From: Deuterostichococcus epilithicus
Taxonomy: Eukaryota > Chlorophyta > Trebouxiophyceae > Prasiolales > Stichococcaceae
DNA length: 64,000 bases
Reading direction: 5' to 3'
NCBI GenBank assembly: GCA_033439295.1
Contig: JAVTLE010000010.1
Span: 806,001-870,000, forward strand
Notes under the pieces: model-generated
Database searches by the model: none
Told to the model about the DNA's origin: nothing
The model's input: only the letters and a program-made list of their open reading frames with translations
Made by a program: the position numbers and the translations under genes
In this document: in pieces, positions 11,101-23,626 of the stretch
Layout: each line of letters opens with the position of its first letter
Position numbering within the stretch: the stretch's first letter is position 1

Positions 11101-14100
11101 ATGGCGAGCGGAGAGCCGCTGCCCTCAGCTGCGTCCGGCGGCACCGAGAATCCGGTCACGAAGCCGGTGCATGGAGACAACCTGCTGCCCTCCACCTTGG
11201 GCATCGACGGCATCGAGTCATTCCAGGACAGCCGCGGCTGGCAGTCGGCCCTCGACCTGGTCGTCAGCTCCTGCGTCGTGCTCAGGTCAGTCATTGGCAA
11301 TGTACCCTCAAATGCGCTTTGTTGCCTACGAACTCGCGGCAGTGATGCTGACAGCGGCGGAAGCGCGGGTCCATGCATCCATGTGCATCTGCCGCACGTG
11401 CAGCAGCGTGCGGCAGGCAACTTGAAACGCAACATCCTGCCGTGCGCAGGGTCACACAGAACCGCAGCTTCGACACGGAGGCGGCCACGTCTTCCTATGC
11501 CACCGGCTTTGTGGTGGACGATGAGCGCGGCATCATTGTCACCAACAGACATGTTGTGACGCCAGGTGCGGCGTGGCATGCTGGTTCGCGATAGCGCGTC
11601 ATGACCCGCAGGCGTCGTGCCTGTCGCTGGTCCGAGCTTCAGTCTCCAGCACAACAGATATTGCGCAGGCGCGGTTGGTGGCCACCATTGCTGACATGCA
11701 TCCGCGACGCATTAAAGACAACCGTGCGAGCGCAGGGCCCACGACGTGTGAGGCGGTGTTTCTGAATCGCGAGGAGCTTCCGGTGTGGCCGCTGTACTAC
11801 GACCCGGTGAGCCAGATCTGTTTCTGTATGATTTAGTCTGGCGCAGCCAGGATTCAGCACTGGGGGCACACGGCGGGGCGGCAGCCGGCCCGGCAATGCC
11901 AAATGTCTCGAGGGCAGCAATATCTCCTACAGTGACTGCATGTGCCACCGTGCTGGATTGCCAGAGCAGTGCCACCTGTGCGCATTGCATCAGGGGCTTG
12001 GCCCCCTGATGCAGCCCCCGCCCAGCACAGCACCCAGCCCCCCCAAGCCTGAGGCGCTCTGGTGCCCGCGGCACCAGGTGCACGACTTCGGCTTCCTGCG
12101 CTTCGACCCGGGACAGCTGCAGTTTATGAAGAGCGGCCGCATCGAGATGGATCCCGCCGCGGCGCGCGTTGGTCTGGAAGTCCGCGTTGTGGGCAACGAC
12201 TCCGGAGAAAAGGTGCAGTCTTGCTTCAGCAACAGTGTTTGGCACACGGCCCCTGGTGAGGGGCTGCTGCCTCGCCTCTGGTAGGCCCACGAGGAGATCC
12301 CCACATGAACGTCACGGCGGCAGGCGCCAGCTGTGGCAAGCGCGGAAGAGTCAGCTGCGACGAGTGCTGAGCTTGGCCACTGGGTGTCGGGTCATCTGTC
12401 GATTCTGTGAAAGATTCTGTCAAGGCATGGGCTCAACAATGCTGCAGCAGCAGCTGCAGCTCTGCACTGTGGGGTGCGTGGCAGGCAATCCATCTCCAAA
12501 TAGGGCGCTGACGGGCTGTTGCGGAACGCCATTGCAGCTGTCGATCCTGTCAGGCACTCTGGCGCGGCTGGACCGGGACGCGCCACAGTACTCGCGCCAC
12601 GGCTTCAACGACTTCAACACATGTGAGGAATATCGTCCTTGTTGAACCCTGAAACCCCTGCCTTGCAGATTGGGGCCTGTGCCGTCCCTGAGCAGGCAGC
12701 GCCGCACAAACCCACCAGGGATGGGGCAAGCTCGCGGGGTGCTGCAGCTGGGCCAGGCTCCGTCGCGGGTCGCTTTCGTTATGGCCTGCAGTGCACCTTC
12801 CAGCAGCAGGACCAGGCACTGTGGCCAACTTCATCTTGTGCCCTGCCTGCAGTCTACCTGCAGGCGGCGTCGGGGACGAAGGGCGGCTCCAGTGGCAGCC
12901 CGGTTATTGACGCGCGGGGCCGTGCCGTCGGCCTCAACGCCGGCGGCAAGAACAAGGCGGCGTCCGCCTACTACCTGCCGCTCCACCGCGTCGTGCGGGC
13001 CCTTGACATCCTGCAGGTGGGTGGCAGGGCTTCAAGGGATGAATGTGTAGGGAACAGAGTCCAGTGCACATGCTGATATCTGGCCGCGCGAGGAGGTGGG
13101 ACAGGCCCGCCAAGGTTGGGTCGAGGAGTCCTTGCATTGGTGGAATCGGAAACTGCTGACCTGTGTCGCCCCGAATCCCTGCTGCATGCTTTGCAATACG
13201 CCAAGTTCGGCAGCACAGGCGTGCTGCGCAGCACGGCGTTGCAAGGTCTTTTATTTTACGCTTGATGCGCGCGGCCGGTCTGTGAGCCATCAAAGGTGCG
13301 CAGACCCTCACAGGCACAACATTTCACAGCGGCCTTGAAAGTCGCACCCTGTGCCTGTCTCTTAAGCCAGTCGTGCTGCTGCAGCGGTGCCTGAGCGAGG
13401 ACCCGGCCGCGTGGAGCAGCAGGCGGGTGCCGCGCGGCGACCTGCAGGCGACGTTCCTGTTCAAGGGCTTTGAGGAGGTGCGGCGGCTGGGGCTGCAGCG
13501 CGACACCGAGGCTGCCATCCGCGCCGCCAAGCTGCCCAGCACCCCAGGTGCGTGCTCCTCCCCCTCTTCTGCACCTCCAGTGCTTGCGGACCCGCCTACC
13601 TTGCGCATGCTCGACGGCGCCCCTGAGGGCAGTGAAAGGATATGTATAAGCGGCCTGAGGGGACGCACTTGAGGGAATCCACTGCCACAACTGTAAATCG
13701 CTGACGCTCTTCTGGCAGCCGCATGCCGCTTCTGTTGCCCTAGGGAGAGCAGGGTGGCAGTGTCTCGACGGACAAGCTCACAACCTCTACAGCAGGACCT
13801 CTTCCTGCGCCGCAAAATCCTTGTCCATTCATGCCTGACCACTGTGTCCAATTGTGTCGCCGCCAGGCCTGGGCGGCGACCAGCACACAGGCATGCTGGT
13901 CGTGGACAGCGTGCTGCCGGGCGGCCCTGCAGACGGCGCACTGCAGCCGGGAGACCTGGTTGTGCGGCTGGGCGGGCGCGTCATCACCAGCTTCCTGCCG
14001 CTGGAGGAGGCGCTGGATGACGCGGTGGGCACGTCGGTGGCACTGGAAATCGAGCGCGCGGGTGCGCCCATGACCGTGGAGGTCACGGTGCAGGTGCGGC

Positions 14101-17100
14101 TGCGCATTCTTGCAGACCCTCACGTGCAGCTGGCTTGCCATGGCGCTGCGTGGTGATGTGCGCTCCACTCAGGACGGCCCCTGCGCATCAGGCCCATAGC
14201 AGCGACTGTCGACGACAATGGTTGATGAGCTGCACTCCTCCAGCCCTGTCGTCCATGTGACAGTAAAGATGGAGCCCCCGGGCCCACCGCTGCTTATATT
14301 TGCAAGCCTTCTACCCTGTTGTCAATTCGCCTCCGACAACAGTGGACATCAGGCTGGGGGCGCCTGATGACTGTCTTCATATGCGCCGATGCAGGATCTG
14401 CACGACGTGACCCCGGACACCTTCCTGGAGATGGCGGGTGGTGTGCTGCACTCCCTCAGCTACCAGCAGGTGAGGCTACAAGGACAGGGACTGCAGCTCC
14501 CCTGTGACACCGGCGCATTCAAGGGTGCCCCACTGAGTGGCGCTGCGATGCATGGGCGTTGCCATTCACCTCACAGCCCAAGCAAGGACGTTGAACATGG
14601 TGCAGAGGGTCTGACCCAGCTGACAACATGTGCCCGCCATGCCTGCAGGCGCGCAACATGTCGCTGCCGACAGGTTCCGTGTACGTCGCAGAGGGTGGAT
14701 TCCTGCTGGAGCGTGCCCAGGTGAATGCTGTGCGGCTGTCCTGTTTCGGAACAGCTGCGTGCATTCTGCCTGCGACCGCCACAGGCCAGAAGTGCTCGTT
14801 CTGGCGCTGACTCGCTGCTCTGAGCTCGCCAGCTCAGAGTTCACTACTGGGATTTGCCACTGCACCAGAACCCCCCGACGGCAGGGTCTGCCCAACACAA
14901 AATGAAGGGACCTTCGATCGCCTGACGAGCCCCCGCCATGTGTCTTTACATTCTACCATCATATACCTTCAATCATGACAGGTGCCAAAGCACGCGCTGC
15001 TGATGGCGCTGGATCACCGGCCGACGCCAGACCTGGCGGCCTTCTGTGCCGTACTGGCCACCCTGCAGCAGGGCGCCCGTGTGGCGCTGCAGTACCGCAC
15101 AGCCAGCGAGCGGCGGCGGCCCTCCACCGTCATCATGCACGTCGACTGGCGCTGGTGCGGCGCCCCGCCTGGACCACCCCAGCGCCAGACAACCTGCTGC
15201 GTGAGCTGTCAGTCCAAGTCATCCCGGCACACCGTGTGCGCAGACAAGGCTGCCCTCCGACAGGCTGCACCCACATGCGCCTTTGTGTGATGCATCGTTG
15301 TGCTGTTGCAGTGAGCGCATCAGACAGGTCTTGTTCTGACTGCGCGATGTTGCTGGTGGCAGGAATGGGCAGCCGGTGCTGTGGCGGCGCAACCATGCAG
15401 AGGGTCGCTGGGACTGCGACCCGAACTACCTCAGCATCGTGGCAGCTGCTGCGCCGGCGGCTGTGGCTGCGGCGGCCCCGGCAGTCAGCCCGTCCCCTGA
15501 GAACCGGCAGCTGTCGACGGCGCTATCGCTGGACACGCCGATCGCGACGCCGCACGGCAGCCCCCAGCGCGCGGCTGCGCCGACGGCGAACGGCAACAAT
15601 GGCGATGAGGAGCTCGGCGAGAAGGAGTATGAGGCGCGCCTGCGCGCCAGCATGGTGCAGGTGAGATAATCTATGCACATCGGCAAGCATGTTGTTGTCC
15701 GCGCGTGCCAGATAGCGCATGTAAGGCAGCCGAGTGTGCGGCAGCTGGGGATCCTGCACGCCAGGTAGGAAAGCATGCAAAGCAAGGGCTCGACACAGAC
15801 AAGGCCGCAGTCGGCAGCGAGGCGGTGCCGCGACCATCCCGAGGCCATTGGCACCTGATCTGCACGCGCATGCCGTCAGCGCTGTCGAATTTCTGAGCCC
15901 CAAAACCTCTCCCCATCGCAGCTGGAAGTGGACCTGCCGGTGGTTGCGCTTCCGGACGGCGTCCACTCCACCAGCTTCAGAGGTGCGCATGCGGCGCCAG
16001 GCTGCGCGAGCCTGCACCCTGCCGGCCGGCCGGGCGCACGCTGCCTTCTGCGTGCCCCGAACCTGGCCCCATGAACCCGGCAGGCGCCTCACTCTGCGGA
16101 TGCACGAGGCAATCTGCACAGCTGTGCCAGGCCCGACCACTCAGGCAGCCATGTCACCGCAAGCGACCAGCCTCACCCTTTTCCAGCTCCTGCATGTTGC
16201 TTGGAAAGGCACCAATCCCAGCGCTGCGTCGCAGGCGCGGGCGTGATCGTGCACATGGACGATGCCGTGGGCCTGGTGCTGACGGACCGCAACACGGTGG
16301 TGGTGGCGCCGGGGGATGTGACGGTGTCCTTTTGTGCGCACCCTGGGGAGGCGCCCGCCAAAGTCCGCTTCCTGCACCCGCTGCACAACTGGTCCCTCGT
16401 CTCCTTCAATGTGGCGGACCTGCCGCCGGAGGTGAAATAGTTGGACATGTCCATGTCGGAGTGATACGGCACTGCCACGATTGGGCATTCGCATCTCCAT
16501 CAGTGCGCCATGCATCGCCGCTGTCGCCCGGCCTGGCCGCAGCAGAGTGTACCTGTGGAGTGTGCCATCTGGAGGCGGCACACGGGCAGCGTAAGAGCTT
16601 CGTTCTCTGTGTTGACACGCCGCTCATCAAGAGTCTGGCGTACGTCCGGCGTCTCCCATGCGGCTCGGGCATCCATGACGCAATCGTGTGTGCCGCTGCA
16701 GGCAAAACAAAAGGTCCGCCCGGCGGAGATCGTGGCGGAGCCGAGTGTGGCGCGCGGTGACAGCGTCTGGCTGGCGGGCCTGAACAGCGGGCACAGCATC
16801 GCACGGCGGCGGTCGACCGTCGTGTCGGCCACGCACAGCGTCGCGTTGGCACACCCCCATGTGCCACGGTTCCGTGCCGTGCATGAGGAAGTGCGTTCCG
16901 CCTCTTCTGCTGCTCAGGCAGAAGATTAAGGCGGCCTCAGGGGGAACATGCCGTGAAAGCACAACGAGGCATTCATCATGTGGCGACCATGGTTGACCTG
17001 CGCTGCCTGTGCTTTAACCCCAACTGCTGCTGAGTGTGCTTCTCGGCGTGCGCCTGCATGGTCCATGGCATGGGTGCAGACACCTCGACAAGCTCACCTG

Positions 17101-20100
17101 CTGCCCACCTGCAGCATGTCTTGCGTGCTGGGCTGGCAACCTCTGGCTGCAACTCGAGACGCCGCCCTTGTGTGCAGGTGATCAAACTGGACCACGACTT
17201 TGGCACAGCGGTCTCAGGCGTGCTCACAGACGGGCAGGCGCGAGTTTTGGCACTTTGGGGCTCATACTCCGAGCAGGTGCCGCATTGGCTGCCTTGTCCC
17301 CTGCGTCACCTGATCGCATTGGCGAGCCATAGTGTGCTCTTGATTATTGAAATCGCATCCAGGTCCTTGCCCTCTGTTGTGACATCAGTGCTGACATCGC
17401 GCTGCTTATCCGCGGCGTTCCCCAATCGGGGACGACGGATGCAGGCCCCGAACTGAGTTTTTCGGTTTCCATTGCCGCCACAGGTCCACAGGGAGGAGCA
17501 GGAGTGGGTGGCGGGCCTCGCGGCACGTTCCTTCGCGCCGTGGATCGCGCCCCTGCTGTCGACGCTGCGGCCGCAGGCGCTGCCCGTCGCCGCCGGCGCC
17601 CTGGCGACGCTGCCGCAGCTGACATCGGGCGCCGGCGCTGGCGGCCCCGCCGTCAGGGTATTGCCCCCCCCCGGCCCACNCACACACACACTCTGGTCAC
17701 GACTTCTTGTGCACGAACGTGCGACGCCAGTGCAGACAACGGCTGCTCTGGTGTGCGACCCCCATTCGACACCTTGTCTGCCGCTTCTGCCGGGCCATGG
17801 GCCTGCGCTTGTAGCGGAACCGCTCGGCCCATGTGAGGCGCACACTCTGCGAGCCGCGTGCCCAGCCTCCGGGTGCCAGCGCCGGGCTCGCACCATGCGA
17901 GGAGAGCGCAGTCTCGCAGCAGATGTCGTCGCAGTGCTGGTCCCCCGTGGCTGACACGCACACGTCCGTCTTTGAGTGCACGCAGCTGCTTCGTGGCCGC
18001 GGGTGCTGGCGGCGGCCCTGGCTCTGGCGAAGCCAAAGCACATTTCGTTTGATATCTTTCCCTACACATATCTCATAGTAAATGTCAGGTCTTTGATTGG
18101 ATGGCAGGTGCTGGAGGTGGAGCTGCGGTGCCTGTGCCTGGGCCTGGCCAAGGTCAAGCCCCACTCACCTGCTGTTCGGACACCAATGTTGCATCTCGGG
18201 TCGGTGCGCAGGTGCTGGAGGCGGAATTGCGAGGTCTGGGCCTGGCGAAGGCGAGGCACCATGGGCTGCCGCACGAGTGGGTCGTCCGCCTCGCGGAGCT
18301 GGACCCCGAGCGGCGTCAGGTGCTGTGGCCATGTGCTCCTTGGATAGTCCTCTGTCAATACAGGAGTATTCCGGACCGCGCCCCAGCCGGGCGGTCGCTG
18401 CGGATGCTGATGGCGCCAGTAGTTCCCCCGCAAGATGTCGAGGCCCCAGTCCAGGCTGGCGGCCTGCAGCCTGCGTGCGATGAGGGAGTCGCGGTGCGGG
18501 TGCCGCCTGCCACCGCTAGCACGGCACCCAGCATCGGAGGCTACTGAGTGCAAGGGTATGCCCTCATCGCATGATCCCAGACCCCCAGACCCCCTCAGGA
18601 CCCTCTGACCCTGGAGTCGGACCCCTGCGCAGGTGCTCAAGGTGGTGAGCTGCGTTGCGGGCAGCGACGCGCAGCGCGCCCTGCAGCCGGGCGACCTGCT
18701 GCTGGCCGTCAACGGGCAGCCCGTCACCAGCTTCCCGGCCCTCGACGCCATGCTCGCCGGCCTGCCGGACGCCAGCTCGCCGCCTGCCGCCGCCCCGACG
18801 GCGGCGGTGTCCGGAACAGCGGCGGCGCCCTTGCCGGTGGCAGCGGCGCCCGCGCCGGTGGAGGCGGTGGCCAACGGCCAGCCAGCCAATGGTCAGCCAG
18901 GGCAGCAGGTGTGTACCATCAACACATCTGGCAACAGCTACGTGTGAAGGGAGGGAGCCGGTGCAACCGTGTGCCGGTGCCATCGCAGGGCTGCATGCTT
19001 CACAAATCTCCCTCATACCACTGTGTGCCATGTTTGCTCCCCGGCCTTGTTCCCCAAAATGCTCCATGATCGCACGTGCGGCCTCAGCAGCCGGGCGGCA
19101 AGCGCATGCCGGAGGCCGGCGCAGCCAGCCAGCCGCCTGTCAAGCGGCCGCGGAAGGATGAACCCGCACCAGGGCAGCCCATGCCCGCAGGCGCGGACGG
19201 CAGCAGCGGTCAGCCTCAGGTGTGTGCGCCTTTCTCCCGCCAGATGATTCAACATGTCTCCTCGGTCAGATGCATCGGCTGCTGTCAGCAGCTGTCATAT
19301 CCCTCCTTTGCAACTGACGTGCTGCTGCGAGAGCCTGATCCCCAGAACCTGTGGGCAGTCAGCACTGTGTGACTCCAGATGGACGACCAAGTTCGACTAG
19401 CTGCATGCTCCCGACCGCCGAGAGCAGTGCTGCAACGCCTGGCCTGCAGCCCTGGCGCTGGCGGCTCCCACCCGGCTGCTGACGACTGCGCGGCCTCCCC
19501 CGCACGGCCTTGTGCAGGTGACGCTGACGGTGTGCCGGGAGGGGCAGCTGCGGGACCTGGGCGTGCGGCTGGGCCTGGAGGCGGGCCTCGGCACCACGTC
19601 CCTGGTCCACTTTTGCGGCGCCCAGTTCCAGGTGTGTAGGGTTTCAAGGTGCCTGCTGCCTTTTCGCCTCTCCCTCCACATATGTGCGCTGGGGTCTCGC
19701 CTTGCGGCGTGCCCCGTGCCGGCGCCTGGTGCCGCAGCACCGCCCGCACCCTGCGCCGCCTGCGTAGGCGCGGGGGCGCTCCGCCCGCTGGCCGCCTGGG
19801 CGTCCGGCACTGGGTTGTCAGGGTTTTGCTCCGGCGTTGCACCGGAGAACATCGCGCTGCCGAGCAAGCCAAGGCCGCCGGAACCACAGTGCATGGAGCC
19901 AGTTCAGGGAGTCACCCCCCGAATAAGCTCACGGTTGCCCGAGCGCGGCAGCTTAGGGCAGGCACTCTAGACCCTATACCGCAAATCCAAAACGCACGGC
20001 GGCAGGTGAGCCACCGGGCGGTGCGGGAGCTGGGGTACCTGCCGCCGAACGGCGGAATCTTCATCTCGCGCTGGCACCACGGCTCGCCGGCGCACCGTTA

Positions 20101-21055
20101 CGGCCTCTTCGGCCTGCATTGGCTCACCGAGCTGGATGGGCGCCCCACCCCAGGTGCGCCTGCTCATCAGAGCTCCACTTCAGGAAGGCCAGCGACGAGA
20201 CGGTTTTGAAGTCAGTTTCAGCGACGCACGCCGCCCCTCAGCGCTTGCTCAGCCAGGACGTCATGTGCCAGCGCGGTGTTTGCCGAGCTCATTGCGTGGT
20301 CCGACCTGCGTGCGAGATTACGTATTCGTGGCACACACCTTGCAAGCAGCAAGGTCTGCTTCGGTGGGAGTAGATGTCAGAAGCATCTCCTGGGTCAGAA
20401 CGTAAAAACTTCTTGTTCTCCTGGCATAGACTTGCAAGTAATAAGGTCAGTAGAAATCCTGTAACGCGCTCCCCATGCAGATCTGGAGGCCTTCACGGCC
20501 ATTGCGCGGGCGCTGCCGGACCAGACCTTCGTGCGCTGCTCGCTGGCGGAGCTGCACTCCGCAAAGGTCAAGGTGCGCGCGCAGGCATTCGTCGCAGCGG
20601 CGTCATGTGCATGCATCCGCAGCCGGTCCGCATGCCTGGACGTCATTGGCCTCGCAACGGGAGCGGCACCTGCACTCGGCCGCCTGCATGGGCCGGCTCG
20701 CAAGCAGGCGCACCGCACGGCCAGCTGTTTGTGCGCCTCAGCCGGTCCCTGTGCAGGGTGCAGGACACAGGGACTTGGTGTACGACTCGTGCACCCGCCC
20801 TCAAGGTGTGCGCCTGTTCGTTTGCAGTTTTGACATGGAAAGGCTCATCCGCAGGTGGTGTCGGTGAAGACCGACCTGCGGTACTGGCCCTGCTGGCGGC
20901 TGGCGCTGGACCCGGCCACGGCGGAGTGGCGGCGGGAGCTGCTCAACGGAGCGGACGCTGACGCTGGTGCGGCGTCCGCCGCCGCCCGGACGCTGTCGGC
21001 CGCCGGCAGCATCCCCTGCGGCGCGGCAACGGCCGCAGTCGGCAGCGGCGCCTGA
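11101..21055 (+). CDS. DEG7: Protease Do-like 7 (DEG7), HtrA-family serine protease
   Basis: Twenty-four exons give about 1184 residues (Arabidopsis DEG7 is near 1100); every splice is in frame. The first protease domain keeps the triad: His in [12 protein letters not shown], Asp in [11 protein letters not shown], Ser in [16 protein letters not shown] domains follow ([34 protein letters not shown]). A second trypsin-like fold spans [19 protein letters not shown] to [16 protein letters not shown], where the Ser position reads TAVSGV; this degenerate half is usual for DEG7. More PDZ-like units follow ([38 protein letters not shown]). Unusual here are an Ala/Pro-rich linker in exons 19-20 (18633-18908, 19088-19219) and a basic VKRPRKDEP patch. 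In Arabidopsis DEG7 is placed in the chloroplast stroma and linked to photosystem II repair; the yeast relative Nma111 is nuclear. The start at 11101 is preferred; 11062 is an in-frame alternative. Confidence 0.95.
17658..18211 (+). other. DEG7 intron with CA microsatellite, one unresolved base and an exon-start copy
   Basis: Holds a C-rich run, one N at about 17680 and a (CA)n tract. At 18100-18155 there is a copy of the next exon's acceptor and start: the copy reads [15 protein letters not shown], the true exon from 18212 reads [13 protein letters not shown]. The copy is 45 bases, in frame, and is followed by a weak donor (gtcaag). Confidence 0.8.
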
Positions 21056-21807
21056 GCAGCGGGGCGCGTGCGATTCCAGCTCTGCTGCTGATACGGCAGT
21101 GCCGACGCCTGGTGGCGCCTGCGCCTGGCGGGTTGGGCGGCAGCGGCGGCCGAGGGCGAGCTGGCAGCAGACGGTCCATTGTGCATGGTTGTTGCCCGGC
21201 ATCCTGCTTCTGCTTCTGGGTGGAGGAAGCCACGACAGGATGTCGCGAAGCACAAGCTGGGGCATTCAGACAAATTTTGAGACGAGATGTTGATCCTGCT
21301 CTGGCTGCGGCATGGTGTGTGGCGATCAGTCAGCTGCATTTCCATGCCGCCGATTTGAAATTGTGCATTTGGTCTGGCTTGTTCATTCGAGCTCCATGCC
21401 TGTTGGAACAAACTTTGGTGGCAGTAGATCGCTGCAGCACGTCGTGGCGGCAGAGAAGTTGTGTGTTGTTTGGCCAGACGGCCGGACTCAGCTGAAATGG
21501 CTCGAAGTCATCATGTGCGTACTTGGCTCAAGCTGGCTTCTCTTGCAACACCGTCTCGCACTCTACCTCAACCACGTTCCCTCACCACAGTCCACAGGGG
21601 ATCTTAATCCATCTGCGCTCTGCGGGTCCCCTCTTCCTGCAGTGGATGACACGGATGGCTGTCGATATGAAATCAGGAGCATCAGGGTGCGCCACCACCC
21701 TCCGGCCTCAAAGTGCACACATCGATGGTGCACTCACCTTGCTGCAGCTTCTGGTGCCGGCCGTCAGGATGCAGCCACATACACTATTTCCGCCGGCGCC
21801 ATGCTCC
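21056..21807. other. Convergent interval after DEG7
   Basis: No supported exon, RNA gene or repeat. It should hold the DEG7 3' UTR and that of the gene ending at 21808. Confidence 0.4.
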
Positions 21808-22719
21808 TTAGCCGCCATGGCTGGCATTCCTTTTCTTCTTCTTGCGCGGGTGGTTGTGTGGTTGCTGCGGGTTGCTCGGTGCCTGTTTTGGGAGCGGCTC
21901 CGCTGCTGGCTGTGGCGCTGGCTTGCGCTTGGCTGAGAAGGCCGCTGCCCGACCCGCGCTGTCATCATCAGACGACTCGCGTGCTCCGTCGCCTGCGCAG
22001 GCGGCACGGCTACTTGTGGAGCTGACAGAGAGGCGATGCAAATTCGTGTCATGTCTCGATGCCAACAGGCCTCGGCCCTGTGGTCGAGGCTCGCCAGCAA
22101 GCAGAAGGCCTCACCGTTCTGATGCGCCGGGTGTGCACCTCCGGCACCCCTGCTGTGTGCAGCCTGCCGCGGGGCGCCGTCTTCCCGAGACCGCGCAAGC
22201 CGCCTGCGCAGCTGCGTGTCGATGCCTGCCGCTGTCAGCTTGCCCTGCACTGTGCACAGCACCCGCGCGTGAGCATGAGCACTGGTGAGTTGCACCTTGT
22301 TGCGCCGCACCGCATTTCGGCAACTTGTGAAACTTAGTTGCAGCGCAGGTGTGTGCGTTCGCGAGGTGTGACGTGCCTCAAAGACGCTTGGGTACTCGTG
22401 CCTGAGCAGTTGCAATAGCTCCTGGGTGCAAGACGCGCCTTGTGGTGTGGCAGGAAGCTGGCGCCCAGCCCGAGGCCGGCGGCGCGCGGTTTGTCCATGA
22501 CTGATTCCTCGGCCGACGGCTCCGCCGGGCTGGCTTCCAGGCCCTTCTTCGCCAGCCATTTCTGCGCCTGCGCGAAGCCACACAGGTGGGTGAGGTCTAG
22601 GCAGCCACCAAAATACACCTCCATGTGCAGTCATACTTGCGGCACCCGAATTGCATGCACACCATCTGCATCGCCTCGCCGGATGGGACGATGGTGGGAA
22701 TGTCCTGGTCTCCGGCCAT
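21808..22719 (-). CDS. Small protein with GLGLGASFLPHHK motif and Lys-rich tail, unrecognised
   Basis: Not recognised by name. Four exons, 22663-22719, 22439-22567, 22115-22244 and 21808-21992, join in frame to about 166 residues starting MAGDQDIPTIVPSGEAM. Exon 2 carries AQKWLAKKGLE and DKPRAAGLGLGASFLPHHK; exon 3 is basic (LRRRLARSRED); exon 4 has an acidic-serine patch (RESSDDDSAGRAAAF), proline/glutamine-rich sequence and a terminal PRKKKKRNASHGG. The acidic block followed by a poly-Lys tail looks like a nucleolar or ribosome-assembly factor, which is inference from composition only. The intron after exon 2 appears to use a GC donor (AAG|gcgcgt), because only this join keeps the frame open. 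Confidence 0.7.
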
Positions 22720-23626
22720 GTCGCTGCGGACTGCGCTGCTGTATTTGCCCTGCTGTGTGGACAGATTGCGGACGGTGTCCTGGAATTGGGATTGAGCTGT
22801 TCACCGTGCGTGGCAGAACGCGAGGCCGGACTCTGGCGACGCCCAAGGGATGATACAGAACGTATTACCACCGGAAGGCACGGATGATTGTGCGCGTCAG
22901 AATGACATGAGTCGAGGATGGCAGGATGGCCAGGGCAGTCGGGCCAGGCAGCAGCGGCGCTGCAGAAGGTGACAGGAGAAGGCAAAGATTTTAGGAGTTG
23001 GCGTCCATTCAGGGAGCTCGGCATCTTGATATGTTTCCAGGGTCAAAAGCGAACTTGCCAAAAAGATTGATCTCCAGCGATGCAGCAACCTGCCGACCAC
23101 AACAGCGCCATTGCGGCACATGCCGGGCAACAGACAACCAGAATGCGCAGCAGACGACAACTCTCTCCGCATGTCAGGGTGCCCTAGATAATATACAAAC
23201 GTCTCAGAGTCGCCAAGCACCGATAAACCTCTCCTCATGCTCTCGCCCAATCATTGCTCTCCCCCTACGTCCACGTGCGCTGACTGTTGCGGCAAAATCA
23301 ATGTGCGGTCTAGCTATCTTCACAGCAATTCCTACCAATGCTCCTCCGCTGTGTCCCTCCCTCTGGCACCGACTCGCCAATAATATCCCTCCTCTCAAAA
23401 AAAATGCTCGGTGTGCTCCGATCGCATCCGCTCGAAAGGCGCCGCCGAAACTCGCGGCGCCACTGTCATCCAGCTTTGCAGCGCTAGACAAAAAGAAGAA
23501 CTGATCCTGTTGTCAGCTCCGTCCGAGAAGGACAGAAAAAGCGGCAACACCGCCACCCTCAAAGAATGGTGCGAGAGCCGCGGCGGTACCGCCAGTGGGA
23601 GGGTACTCGCCACGGCCACAATGAGG
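22720..23626. other. Interval between two minus-strand genes
   Basis: Upstream region of the gene at 22719 and 3' UTR of the gene ending at 23627. An A-run lies near 23398-23404. The open frames here have no family resemblance. Confidence 0.4.

Noticed and set aside
17676-17694. CA repeat with N as a mobile-element end
   Set aside because: A plain microsatellite with a sequencing ambiguity; no terminal repeats or target duplication.
21708-23024. 438-residue minus-strand open frame
   Set aside because: It crosses intron and intergenic DNA, shares only one exon with the spliced four-exon model, and has no family pattern; long frames are common by chance in GC-rich DNA.
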